Position numbers and translations under genes: made by a program | Origin: Adenophora triphylla var. japonica | Lineage: Eukaryota; Streptophyta; Magnoliopsida; Asterales; Campanulaceae | Reading direction: 5' to 3' | Assembly (NCBI GenBank): GCA_022495995.1 | Contig: JAFEMH010001238.1 | Location: 1-64,000, forward strand | DNA: 64,000 bases | In this document: piece by piece, positions 10,905 to 21,022 of the stretch | Position numbering within the stretch: the stretch's first letter is position 1 | How the letters are laid out: each line of letters opens with the position of its first letter | The notes under the pieces: generated by a model | The model's database searches: none | What the model was told of the DNA's origin: nothing | The model's input: only the letters and a program-made list of their open reading frames with translations

Positions 10905-11345
10905 AAGATGAGCGTTTGAATGACAAACGTCGGTTTGAGTTGAAAAGAGCGTTTGCGTGGCAAACGTCGATTTTGAGTTTGAAATGAGCGTTTGAATGTC
11001 AAACGTCGGTTTTGAGACGGAAATGAGCGTTTGCGTGGCAAACGTCGGTTTTGAGACGGAAATGAGCGTTTGCGTGGCAAACGTCGATTTTGAGACGGAA
11101 ATGAGCGTTTGCGTGGCAAACGTCGATTTTGAGTTGAAAAGGAGTTCGAAGGTCGAACTCCGGTTTTTTGAACCGGGCGTGTCATTGTTAACGATTTTTA
11201 CGGGAAAAATGCGTATTAAATGATTTTGAGTGTCAAATGGCGGCTTTGAGTTTGAAGATGAGCGTTCGGAGTCCGAACGTCATTTCACGCGTTTTGAAAG
11301 AGAGTTCGACGGACGAACTCCGGTTTTGAACCGGGCATTACATTG
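10905..11345. repeat. Tandem short-hairpin array in the E2 LTR
   Basis: About 38-bp units, each with a short perfect inverted repeat: CGTTTGCGTGGCAAACG (several copies), CGTTTGAATGACAAACG, GAGTTCGAAGGTCGAACTC, GCGTTCGGAGTCCGAACG, GAGTTCGACGGACGAACTC. Stem sequences change on both sides together. A 55-bp block starting CGATTTTTACGGGAAAAATG occurs twice within the array (near 11191 and 11350). Confidence 0.85.
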
Positions 11346-11384
11346 TTAACGATTTTTACGGGAAAAATGCGTATTAAATGACAT

Positions 11385-11665
11385 GCGATCAACGAATCGG
11401 GTTGCGACTCGGACTTTGAAAAGTAAATACTATCACGATCCAAACGGATCGGACTTGTAAATGACAGTATTTAAAGTGCGGTATCAACGGAATCAAACGA
11501 TCCGGATTCGTAAATGACGATCAACGAGGTCAAACGGCTCGGAATAGTAAATGACGATCAACGAGGCCAAACGGCTCGGAATTGTAAATGACGATCAACG
11601 AGGCCAAACGGCTCGGAATTGTAAATGACGATCAACGGATCGATCGATCCGGAATGGTAAATGAC
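11385..11665. repeat. About 37-bp tandem array, AAAC-loop inverted repeats
   Basis: Units read GTAAATGACGATCAACGAGG then CCAAACGGCTCGGAATT. Several carry matched arms around AAAC (GATCC-AAAC-GGATC) or a palindromic core (GGATCGATCGATCC). It is immediately next to the first hairpin array. Confidence 0.8.
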
Positions 11666-12095
11666 ATAAAAAGTAAACGGAACGGGGTCGGAACGCCGTT
11701 TTAACCCGTGATTACTTCTCTTACGGAAAGAGAAGAGGATCGAGGGGCTAAAACGTATCGGACCCCCGTTAGACGGAAGCGTCTACATTTCGATAACGAC
11801 GTTCGAAACGGTTATAGCGGCGGCGCGTAAACCGAGACTAGGAACGGGAGATTTAGAGAGGGAGTTATACCTATGGCTAGGGTCGACTCCTTTGGCTCGG
11901 GAGGTGTGTACGGGACACGGAAAGTGATTCGAAAGGTTGTTTCGAAGTTGAAAGGGGCGTATTTGATCGAAATACGAAGATTTCACGCGAATCGAGACAG
12001 AACGGGAGCTCGGAAGGGGTGAAAACAGCTTAGGCCGTGGGGGGTGGTGATTTTTTGGGGTAAAATTTCTGTCCCTTTGGCTTTGACAGCCATTT

Positions 12096-12104
12096 CTATT
12101 TATA
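12096..12104 (-). promoter_or_regulatory. LTR promoter TATA box (E2 right LTR)
   Basis: Minus strand TATAAATAG, about 520 bases inside the LTR start in element orientation. The same box is in the left LTR. Confidence 0.55.
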
Positions 12105-12769
12105 GGTGAAATTTGCAGTAGGAGTCCGGACGGACTTGGCCTGAATCCAGGGGGTTTTGTGGTATTTTGAGAATTTGAAGGACTTGCTGGCAATTTCAGA
12201 AAATATGCACAGTGAGTCCCACGACTTGGCTTGCAAACCGGGGCATTTTGGTCTTTTCCACTTTGAATTTGATTGAAGGGTGACTAGAGGGAGGTGGCAT
12301 GGTGCCACGTGCCTCTCGAGTCACCGGCTTCATGGGAATTTGTTCCCGGTCCCGGTTTTGTTCGTTTTTAAAATAACTGTCAGGAAATGTCCGAAACGCC
12401 AGGAAAGTGCTTGGGAAAATGCGTTTTTCGGGAAAGCCGTGCTTTTATGTGTGATGACACGTGTTAAGTACGGTTCGACGTCGGGATGCACGGGCGATCC
12501 GGGGCGTCTCGTTGGCACATCAGCAGGGAGTTTAACGAGTTCGGTTAACTGGAGCGGGCCAGTTAACGGATTTCGGTTAACTTTCTGACGGATTTGGACG
12601 ATCCGGATTTGGGTACTTACAGTATTAGAAACTTTTCATTTTGAATTTCAAAAGTTTTAATGGGACAATAAATAATGTAAGTTTTGCAATTTGAGATGAA
12701 ACATAGATATAAGGGGAAAATACAAGATAATGGATTTTTTTCTCAAAGATTGTGTTAAATAAAATAGTA

Positions 12770-13584
12770 TGATGATGCCAAAAACATTCGGATCAGCCCA
12801 AATACAGCAGCAGGTTGTATCCTGGTAATTGAATAGCCTGAAAAAGATGAACAAACACATAAACTTAGTAGGGGCTTCACCGGCAAAGGCCCTCCGGCGT
12901 GAGAGTAAGTATTTGTCTTTAGAGAGAGAAATAAATTGACAAGAGTTTAGAGTCAAAAGATGCGTTACCAAAATAATGTGAATTATGGCTTGTACATATA
13001 GGCATAGCAATGTAGAATCCTTGTTGAATAGGAATGCATGGAGATAAGATTTTACTCCAAGGAGGATTATAACTGTTCAGTCCTCGTTGGATAAGAATTC
13101 GTGTGAGATAAGATTATAATCCTAAGAGGATTATAACTGTTCACAGTCTTTTTTTAGTAGGATTGGTAAATAACAATCTGTACGTGCGCCGGTGAGGAGT
13201 CTCCTCGGCTTGTGTTACCTAGTCGGCTTTGATTATGCCGAAGAGAAGAGGAGGAGAATGGAGGATGTCCATTTCTACTTTGTTGATAGACGAGGAGGCG
13301 TTCCTCGTCTTCAAGGGGAGCCTTGCTCGGCCTTGGAGGGATACCTTCCTCGACATATATGATGATGCTTCGTCGGCATAGGATCCTAGTTGGGCCTTAG
13401 TCATTATGCGCCTGCTATGTCTAGGTCGACATAGGGGAATGAAGAGGAGACGATACGAGCAAAGGTAGGGTAGGCCCACTCCCTTTGTTGTAATTGGGAC
13501 TTTTATGAATTATATTTTGGGCCCAATTCATTGGGCCTTGCCCGGTCACGGATCCAAGTTTTACCTCAGTTTATACCGTTCAGT
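12770..13584 (-). repeat. E3 3' LTR
   Basis: 815 bp, TG...CA, closely matching 25541-26355 along its whole length. Landmarks shared by both: CAGCAGGTTGTATCCTGG, CTCCTCGGCTTGTGTT and a TTTATACCGTTCA end. The spurious minus-strand frames inside both LTRs (12657-13010 and 25494-25781) are near-identical for this reason. Confidence 0.95.
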
Positions 13585-13597
13585 GGCCCCCGACTTC
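13585..13597 (-). other. E3 polypurine tract
   Basis: Minus strand AGTCGGGGGCCAC touches the 3' LTR edge at 13584. The G-run is the usual plus-strand primer form; E4 and E5 have a comparable AAGTTTGGGGGCAAT. Confidence 0.65.
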
Positions 13598-13829
13598 CTA
13601 GCTCGGCTATGCCGAGGAGGAAGTAGTGCTCTACCTCAGCTTAAATGAATTTGAATGGGTTTTCCACGTGTCACTAGGCACTTCATATTCCGCCGATTCA
13701 AATCGTACAATGATGGGACACGTCTGTTAATACCTGACATCTCCTTGGGAACCCACTAGGGCTTTAAATGCGATGAGAAAGGATGGTACCTTTACCCGTA
13801 TTTTGACCCGTACTCGTTTCATGGTTGAG

Positions 13830-13837
13830 TATAAAAG
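13830..13837 (+). promoter_or_regulatory. TATA box of the E3 antisense extra gene
   Basis: TATAAAAG on the + strand, upstream of the extra gene and outside the LTR, with the counterpart at 1-9 in E1. It is on the strand opposite to the retrotransposon and suggests that the extra gene has its own promoter. Confidence 0.5.
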
Positions 13838-15518
13838 CCAAAACTCATTATGGTTTCAATCTTTTATCACTATTTGAGTTTGGAAGTGAAATAGCAAGGT
13901 CGAAACTGTCATCTTCGTGTTCTTGATTTCATGATTCTGTTGCCCAGATTCGTGCCATTGTACTCGATTTCCTCCGTTTATTATTCATCAAACTTCAATT
14001 TAAGGTATAATTTCTTCCTTTATCTTTATATTTTGCATCTTGTTCTTGTAATTTTTGGGTTTTTGGACATTGTTCTTGGTGGTCGCCATTGTTGTCGTTT
14101 GTTCAAGGTTTTCTTGAACCAGTTCTTGAGTTTGTTTCTTGAACCCTCTGTGTCTCCTTCGTATTTAGAGATGGAAATAACATGGAGGAGTAATCCCAAT
14201 GCTCTTTACTGCTATCACACCCAAAATCTTAGGGTTTACCAACGAATCAATGGCCCTTGGATGATGCTGAATCTGAGTGAAATTGGGGTGATATTGACGA
14301 GGTACCAAGCACCTCGAACTGACGTACGATACCCATGCCGATTTAGAATTGATCGGGTAAATGTAGGTTCTCCCCATGTTTTAGTGTTCCAAGGCTGGTC
14401 TGAGATAATCAATCACATCAATCTCTACTATTTGAAATCTGACCACCTGGAGCGTCCTCCATTGCTAGGTAAGGTTCCCTCCTCGATTTTAGTTCGTAGG
14501 ACGAGGATGGATGTTCTTCCTCTTCCTCGTCTTTCATCTGCCTTGGCCAAAATTATGACCCTTGTTGTTTCATTGTGTGGATATGGCGGGAAGAGGAAGT
14601 GGTCCTTCTACATCGACGAGGATTGTTGATTCATTTTCTGAGGGAGAACAATTTGGAGGCCGAGGAAGAGGCCGGGGAGGATCAGGCCGAGGTAGGGTGT
14701 ACATTCCTAGGCCCAGACCCATTAGGGCCGGTGAGCCTATGTTAGAAGAGGTTTATTCTAAGTACGGAGTGTTGAAAGAGGAGTATAGGCTGAGTTATTC
14801 CCATTGGGTCCCACTTAAAACTGAGAAGGTCGTGACTGATTTTTACTATAGCTTGAACCATGTCAACTTTTTTTATAAACAGTTTCAATTGGGTCTCCGT
14901 CTTCCCTTAGATCCTTTTATCAATGAGTTCCTCGAGGATATGCAAGCCGTCCCGGCTATTCTAGGTGCTAATGCCGTTAGGTTCCTTACTGGCTTCATCA
15001 TTCTTTTTCGTAGCCTAGGATTTGAGCCTTGTCAGTCCGCGTTCCATAATTTCTTCACTGTGAGTTACAAGAGTGATTCGAGATCGGTGGTGATAAGGAG
15101 TGACCCTAACCAGCCCAAACTCATATACCTTATGTCCAGCAAGGTGTCGGGGTGGAATAACCACGTCATCAGAGTGGAGAGGCGATAAAATTTGGGAGTT
15201 CCCCTCTCCCTCGAAGATGCCCTGGTGTACCCAAGGAGGTATGGAGGCTCGAATGGAGTGGGCAATTGATAGAGGGACTTAGGCAGTTTACCGAGGTGGG
15301 CACTTTGTGCTGGTCGACCTTGGAAATTGATCATAGGTATTATATACAGGCTAGCATCATGCCTGGGCCTAGGGACGGGCTTATGCCTCTCGTCCCCGTC
15401 ACCAGAGGCAAAAGATTTCCAGACTGGAGGGTGCATCTCGGTCTCGTCTTTCATGATGAATGTGATACTTGCAAGTTGCATGACGATAGGTGTCTCTCCG
15501 AGGATGGCTTCGTCGGCT

Positions 15519-15618
15519 GTAATTTTTCTCTTTTCCCGTCTTTCATACTTGTATAATATTTTTATTTCTTTATTCTTCCTTGTCATCAATACTAATTGTT
15601 CCCTTCTCGTGTTTGCAG
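15519..15618 (+). other. Predicted intron in the E3 extra gene
   Basis: GTAATTTTT donor, T-rich body, CGTGTTTGCAG acceptor, 100 bp. One base of a codon remains before it and two after, and the flanking frames join. E1 has the same donor at 1770 but its acceptor is mutated (TTTTGCGG). Confidence 0.7.
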
Positions 15619-16267
15619 ATCTGACCGCCGATCAAGAAAGAGAGATGTCTCAATGAAAGCTTGATCCCCAAGCCTTGATGAAGCTGAGGAGGAGGACGTC
15701 ACGCTCCTCAGCTCAAATAAAGAGACAGGAGGACGCCACCCTCCATCAAGCTATTTTATCCACTAAGGAGGCTGGGGCGCTGCCCTTGAAGCCGATGGGG
15801 GTGTTACTACCTCCACCGAGGAAGGAACTTTCGGGCAAGGGGCCCAAGTCAAAGAGGGGCAAAGCTTCCAGACTACAACTCCAAGTGCCGAGGAGGCACT
15901 CACCAGGCAAGCCGGTGAAGCTGAGACCGTGGAGGCTGATGCCGGTTGAAGAAGCTCGGCCCAAAAAAGGCCAAGAGTTGACACCGTGCAGGAGGAACCT
16001 CCCTCCAAGAATACTGTTGCATCCTCCTCCGAGGAGGTCACTGCTCAGGACGTTCAAACATATCCCGAGGCCGAGCAGGTAATCAAGAAGTTAGCCATCA
16101 ACCTCACGATCAGGGGTTTGGATGTGCTGTCCAGAAAGGGCCCTAAGCTCAGACTAGGCTGGGTTGTAGTCCATCGTTCAATGGACGAGGACTTACTTGA
16201 GCAAATGGTTGAGGCTAAACTGAGCAGGGAACACTTGGCCAATCGAAAAGGCCTCCTTCTGAGTGAG

Positions 16268-16348
16268 GTAGCTTTCTCATCACTCTTTCCTTTTTCCTTC
16301 TCGTTTTCATAATACTTAGTTTTATTGACAAATTTCTCTTTGTTGTAG
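16268..16348 (+). other. Predicted intron in the E3 extra gene
   Basis: GTAGCTTTCTC donor, pyrimidine-rich body, TTTGTTGTAG acceptor, 81 bp, phase 0. Both flanking frames are open and join the GLLLSE part to the coiled-coil part. Confidence 0.7.
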
Positions 16349-17399
16349 CTTGCTACGATGACTGCATACGAGGCAATGAAAGGCAGGGCGGTCGACGAGC
16401 ATACGCAGAAGCTTGAGTGCAAGATCAAAAAGAATAAAGTCGATCAGGCCAAGGCTGTGGAACTGCTAAGGTCTTTGAGAGCCGAGGTAGATGAGCAGAG
16501 GAAGGCCAAGGCAGATGTTGAGATGGCCGCAGAGGAGGCCCGTGCTAAGGCCAGGAGGCTGCTAAGGCCGGTTAAGCCGAGATTGAGAGGCTCCAGCATG
16601 AGCTTAAAGAAAGTGCCGAGGTGGCTGATGCCCGGTATAAACAGTTGTAGGATAGCTTGCCTTCTCAGAATGCTGAAGCTATCTTTGAGTACAAGGCTAG
16701 CCCGGCCTTCATGGAAGCTCTGGCCGAGGAGACGGCCACGATGTACTCAGATGGGTACTTGCACCTAGTAAGGAGGGCTATGGCGGATACGTCCCTCAGC
16801 CTCGATCTGGAGAAGCTTGCCCGGCTATATGCCAAGATTCATATGATGAGGCTGCCCGGTCTCTTCATTACCTTGTCCCCTTCTCCGATAATTCTCTTTG
16901 GGTGATTGCCTCCAACGATGCTCAGGCCGATCGTCCTGTTTGGGTTCCTCCTCTCGTCGATCCACAAAACATAAATGTTGTCATTGAGAGGATTGAGGAT
17001 GAGGTCCTAAGTGCTGAAGAGGACGAGGGAGTTAATGCCGAGGAGCAGACAACCGAGGGAGTCCAAGCTGAGGCTCAAGCCCATCAAGTCATCGTTCCCC
17101 CTACTGAACAAGTCATTATTCCTGCTGCTACTGTTGACCAAGAAGACCTCTTTAGGCCTTTTGAGGACTAGTAAATTTTTGTAATAGAATAGGGCTTATG
17201 TACTCTAATTTTTATATCAATGGAAATGCCTTTCTTTTATTCTTCATCGTCTTGATTGTTTTATTCGTTTGCTTGAACTGCTTCTATTTGAACTGTTTTT
17301 CGTTGAATGTATGTTGTATGATTTGCTAAGTATCAAACCATATTTTTGGAAGCCGATGTAGCTCCTTTCGTCATTTATGACTTAAGTCGATTGGACCGA

Positions 17400-17780
17400 G
17401 GAAGCTTGTTCGATCTTGATTACTTGTAAATTTTACAAGTTTGGTCATTAGGCCGAGGAAGGTTCCTCGGCATGACGCTGAGTTACCCTTCTTTTCATCT
17501 ATCTATACCGAGAAAGGTGACTCGTACATAGGTCTTGAAAGATTTTTTGCAAGTTAGGTCATTAGGCCGAGGAGCGTTCCTCGGCATGACACTTTAATTG
17601 TTCTTCTTTTATCTACCCTTGCCGAGGAAGATGACTTATACATAGGTCTTAGATGATTTTGACTGCTTCACCTATCTATGTCGAGGAAGCTTGCTCGGTC
17701 ATAGGTCTTGGGTGATTTTTTCCAATTGAGTCTTTAGGCTGAGGGGTTTCCTCGGCCTGACACTTGGTTATTTTTGCTGG
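17400..17780. repeat. E3 3' UTR imperfect tandem repeats
   Basis: Roughly 110-bp units: CTTGAT/ATTTTGCAAGTTNGGTCATTAGGCC-like start, a CGAGGAAGGTTCCTCGGCATGA palindrome-like core, then TTCTTTTATCTATC, CATAGGTCTT. These are the counterpart of the tighter repeats at 2580-2921. Confidence 0.65.
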
Positions 17781-17966
17781 GAATTTTATCCCTTTGATGT
17801 CAAGGAGGCACTCCTCATCACTTGCCTTGTTAGTCGATAATCTTGATAAACACTGAATAGTCATTAACTGAAATTGATTACATCGAACTGCAATTCTAAT
17901 TTACTTGAAAATAAAGAAAAGGACTAACAAGCACTAACTTATTACATAAAAAACAAACTATAAACT

Positions 17967-19197
17967 TAAAGCTGTCAAAATCGAGCTCGGTCCAGCCCAC
18001 CCGATTTTTTAAGGGCCTGGGCCTCAAATTAGAAGGCCCGAAAAAACCGGGCCTCTTTGGCCCGGCCCGGTAGGCCCGTGGCTTCATACTGCCTGGACAT
18101 GAAAAGCCCGAAAAAGTCCGGCCCGATGAAACGGTTGACAAAACACACTAAAAAAAAAAAACTATCTGGCTATTAGCTTTTACAAATGAATCAAAGTCTA
18201 ATTTTGATACCAAGATGGTAATTTGATACAATGTAAAAAATATCTATAAATATCAAAATTTGATTCTAATACCTAATATGTTTTAACTTCAAATTTTGAT
18301 ATATACTCCCTCCGTCCCACGTGAATGGACACTTATTTCCTTTTGGGCGTCGCCACGGAATATCGACACTTTCCCAAAATGGAAAAGAATATTCACTATT
18401 CCCTCCACTCATTCTCTCTCCTACTTCACTTTTACACTCACAACATTCTCTCTCCTAACTATTCCTCCCACTCATTCTCTCTCCTATTTAATTCTTCATA
18501 CTCACAACATTTTCTTTCACTTTTTCTCTCTCTTACTTTTCCTTAATTTCCACACCCATAAAATTTCCAAGGCCCATCGACATCTTATGACGAGCATGTC
18601 TTAATTTCACGAATTTAAGAGACGTCGCAGATGTGTGAAAGAATCATGCTTCATTTATAACCTTTAAGACCATACATAGTAAAAAAGACAGTAGAAGCAC
18701 CAAACAAGAAATAGATAAACTAACAAAATTTCCCAACCCAAAACAAGGAAAAGCCCACGCCGACACTAACTTTATCCACCCAAAACAATTTTTAAATTGT
18801 GTTTAACTGGAATGACCAAACTCTCATATAAAAAGGAGGTGAGTGACCCATCGACAGAGAGTAGGACAAGTTATACCTTCCTTATGCCAGCTAATGTGGA
18901 CCCATTACATTAGACAAGGAGAAAGCGAATGCTGCTGCTGCTGCGAGTTGCCCCACAACTTCATGAGGCCAAACTAGAAAACTATCGTCACAAAAACAAG
19001 GCCACGTGACCCAAGTAAGGTAGCCCTAATGTTAAAGGTAGTAAGTAGGTTTGGTGAGCTTTGAGTTTTTTGAATAAAAAAAATAGTTATTTTTTTGGCC
19101 GATATCCACATGGGTTGGGCTTGACTTTTACTAGGCCCGCTAATGTTTATGCCCGGCCCGACCCATCATTAAGTGAAGCCCGGCCCGTTTGACAGCT
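17967..19197. mobile_element. Non-autonomous TIR element with GGCCCG-rich ends inside E3
   Basis: Ends are inverted: AAAGCTGTCAAA on the left and, reversed, AGCTGTCAAACGGGCC on the right. The same 9 bases, CTATAAACT, flank both sides (17958-17966 and 19198-19206), so an 8- or 9-bp target duplication is present, fitting hAT or MULE. Subterminal regions are full of GGCCCG/CGGGCC copies, as seen near ends of plant hAT elements. No transposase frame is present. The interior holds a truncated MITE (18306-18575). Confidence 0.75.
18306..18575. mobile_element. Truncated Stowaway-like MITE
   Basis: Left end CTCCCTCCGTCCCAC after TA, followed by the typical interior with repeated ACTCATTCTCTCTCC and ACTCACAACATT. 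The reversed GGGACGGAGGGAG right end is missing. Confidence 0.7.
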
Positions 19198-19239
19198 CTA
19201 TAAACTAGTGATAGTATTTCCGTAGATTATCAGAATGTA

Positions 19240-20333
19240 ACGAATGTTTCAGCTCTTTCTCATCTGGGGTCTTCATTCTATAGGTCCCTTCTCTGATGAC
19301 TTGAGTGATGATGTAGGGGCCTTCCCAATTTGAGAGAGCTTGTTTTGTTCAGCCTTTCAGCCAGTTGATTCAATTTTTTTAAGTACCCAATCACCCACTT
19401 GAAATACTCTCTTGTTGACCCTTTTGTCATGATAGACTTTTGTCCTTTTTTTTTAGTTCACCATCCTCATCTGAGCAGCTAGTCTCCTTTCATCTACTAG
19501 GTCTAGGTCCATGAGCCTGTTGACTTGCTCGTCATAGTTGGCATTTCTTGCTGTAGGGATAGCCATTTCAACTGGTGTCATAGCCTCAGAACCGAAGGCC
19601 AGTGCGAATGGGGTTTCCCCGGTTGGCCCCCGGGTGGTTGTGCAGACTGCCCATAAGGCTAAGGGAAGTTCGTCCAACCATCTACCATCACTTCCCTCAA
19701 GATTTTTAGTTAGGGCTGTTAGACCAACTTGTTGGCTGCTTCTGCTTGTCCGTTGCACTGCGGTCTGCTCACATATAACTTGATGTGTCGGACTCCAAGT
19801 CTGTTCAGTTCTGTTGTGAATGCCTTAGAAAACTGGAGACCATGATCTGAAATGATAGTGTGTGTGGGACCCCAAAACGGCACCAAATGAAGTCATGGAC
19901 GAAGTTGATCGCGTTCTCCTCTGTTATTTTGGCTAAGACCTTTGCTTCAATCCATTTGGAGAAGTAGTCAACTGGCACAATCACATACTTGCAATTACGG
20001 GCGAGGGGGGGATAAGGGTCTGATGATGTCGATTCCCCACATGTCAAATGGCCACGTAGGTATTATAAGAGTTTGCTCAACTGTTGGGAGTCTAGGAATG
20101 TCAGAGTATCTCTGGCACTTGTCACACTTTCTTACATAGGCTTGCGCGTCCTCTCTCAGGTTCGGCCAATAGTAACCTAGCGTGATGATTTTATCAGCTA
20201 AGGTTCTGGCCCCCGAGTGACCACCGCAAATGCCTTCGTGGACTTCAGCCAAGAGGTTTTCTGTTTCCTTAGGATATACACGCCTCAGCAGGGGCTTTGT
20301 GAATGATCTTCTGTAGAGAATTCCGTTCATCAC
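19240..20333 (-). pseudogene. E3 integrase (pol C-terminal part), broken
   Basis: From 20333 downward the zinc-binding domain reads HEGICGGHSGARTL ... YVRKCDKCQRYSD (HHCC). The catalytic core starts at PFDMWGIDI (first Asp). About 19985-19870 reads VPVDYFSKWIEAK and FGVPHT, but the second Asp block (normally S-D-N/R-G) has become LSFQIMVSSF. From about 19720 down, LPLALWAVCTTTRGPTGETPF is the usual end of the core (catalytic Glu region), followed by the C-terminal domain. It needs three frames. Integrase would insert the cDNA. The copy is inactive. Confidence 0.85.
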
Positions 20334-20509
20334 AGTGAACCTGACTGATTTCTTCTTGACAAGCCTAGCACGCGCCTCATCTTCCTGGAGTTAGTTCTTA
20401 TCGATGTAGTCCATGTATTCATCTATTCAACATCTCTCCTCATCATCTAGGAGCATGACTTGTAGTATTTAGTAGGCAGGCTCTTCAGCAAAGAATATGA
20501 GTGGGTTAA

Positions 20510-21007
20510 AATTAGGATCTGCCACATCAATAGTTGCCAATTTAGATAGAACGTCTGCCACTTGATCGTCCTCCCTTCCTATCTGATTTTTTCAAAAAAT
20601 TCCAGTTTTTTCGTCATGTCTAGGACCAGGTCTTTATACTTTGTAAGTACAGGATGTTGTGTGCTATACTCCCCTTTTATCTGCTTGACTACTAGCTGGG
20701 AGTCATAGAAAGCAGCAACTTTGGTTGCTCCATAGAAGGAAGCCAACACAATGCCAAATATCAGAGCTTCGTACTCCGCTTGATTGTTGGAGGCAGTGAA
20801 CTTAAATACTATTATGTCTTGGATGGTATGCTCCCCATCGGGACTTGCTAGCACAATTCCAGCTCCGCTTCTTTTTCTAATGGCTGAGCCATCTGTGTAT
20901 AAGACCCAGCAGTTGAATGGGAGCTCGATGGTCGATTCTTCCCCCTCAGACCTTTTGCTTTTACGGGAGGTGGGATCGTGCTCGCCTATGAAGAAAGTTT
21001 CAACCAT
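20510..21007 (-). pseudogene. E3 archaeal-like RNase H (second RNase H of Tat elements)
   Basis: The frame reads WVLYTDGSAIRKRSGAGIVL (first catalytic Asp), NNQAEYEALIFG (Glu) and AAFYDSQLVVKQIKG (second Asp), then in a shifted frame REDDQVADVLSKLA (last acidic motif). This layout is the archaeal-like RNase H that Tat elements carry in addition to the normal gypsy RNase H. It would remove RNA from RNA-DNA hybrids. One frameshift near 20579 separates the final motif; the catalytic triad before it is preserved. Confidence 0.85.
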
Positions 21008-21022
21008 GAAATTGACCAGAGG

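Larger units (their letters stand above)
2922..12621 (-). mobile_element. E2: Ogre/Tat-like LTR retrotransposon or composite, gag-protease only
   Basis: Both outer segments start TGAAATTACC and end GGGTACTTACA, so they are LTRs of one family. A primer-binding site abuts the inner edge of the right LTR and a purine-rich tract (on the minus strand) abuts the left one, giving minus orientation. The interior encodes gag and protease remnants on the minus strand and a tandem-repeat 3' UTR. No reverse transcriptase, RNase H or integrase motif was found. The LTRs differ in length (1433 and 2175 bp) and diverge strongly. The flanks (GAGGG on the left, GTATT on the right) are not a target duplication. 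It may be one old element or two related insertions merged by recombination. Confidence 0.65.
10447..12621 (-). repeat. E2 right LTR (5' LTR in element orientation)
   Basis: Starts TGAAATTACC next to the primer site and ends GGGTACTTACA. It shares the terminal and several internal landmarks with the left LTR (GAGTCGCCACGC, GTTCGGAGGTCAA, a GT microsatellite, minus-strand TATAAATAG), but is about 740 bp longer because of two repeat arrays (10905-11340 and 11385-11665). In element orientation the arrays lie downstream of the TATA box, in R/U5. Confidence 0.75.
14171..17171 (+). pseudogene. E3 antisense extra gene: transposase_28-like region plus coiled coil, with introns
   Basis: ATG 14171 follows an acceptor-like TATTTAG. 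Order: an N-terminal part to about 14468; a GT at 14469 starting a probable intron; a glycine/arginine-rich stretch (about 14650-14730); the conserved block FYYSLNHVNFFYKQFQLG then LRLPLDPFINEFLEDMQ (about 14838-14944), resembling the 'putative gypsy type transposon' domain; a DPNQPKLIY block; an acidic/proline-rich part; a coiled coil (16358-16600: DEHTQKLECKIKKNK, ELLRSLRAEVDEQRKAK); an acidic tail ending DLFRPFED-stop. Two introns are well supported: 15519-15618 (ends TTTGCAG, joins GFVG to YLTADQERE in frame) and 16268-16348 (ends TTGTTGTAG, joins LLLSE to LATMTAYEA in phase 0). A TAA near 15186, a TGA after MSQ (15655) and frameshifts near 15190, 16080 and 16600 break it. Function is unknown; transcription would oppose gag-pol. 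Confidence 0.75.

Noticed and set aside
10889..11223. Repetitive frames (QNRRLPRKRSF repeats on minus, VANVGFETEMS on plus)
   Set aside because: They are translations of the 38-bp hairpin array in the LTR and open on both strands.
12622..12769. Host gene fragment between E2 and E3
   Set aside because: Only 148 AT-rich bases, no open frame, no recognised motif.
17958..19206. Reading the 17967 element as a solo LTR
   Set aside because: Ends are inverted, not TG...CA direct, and the duplication is 8-9 bp rather than 5.
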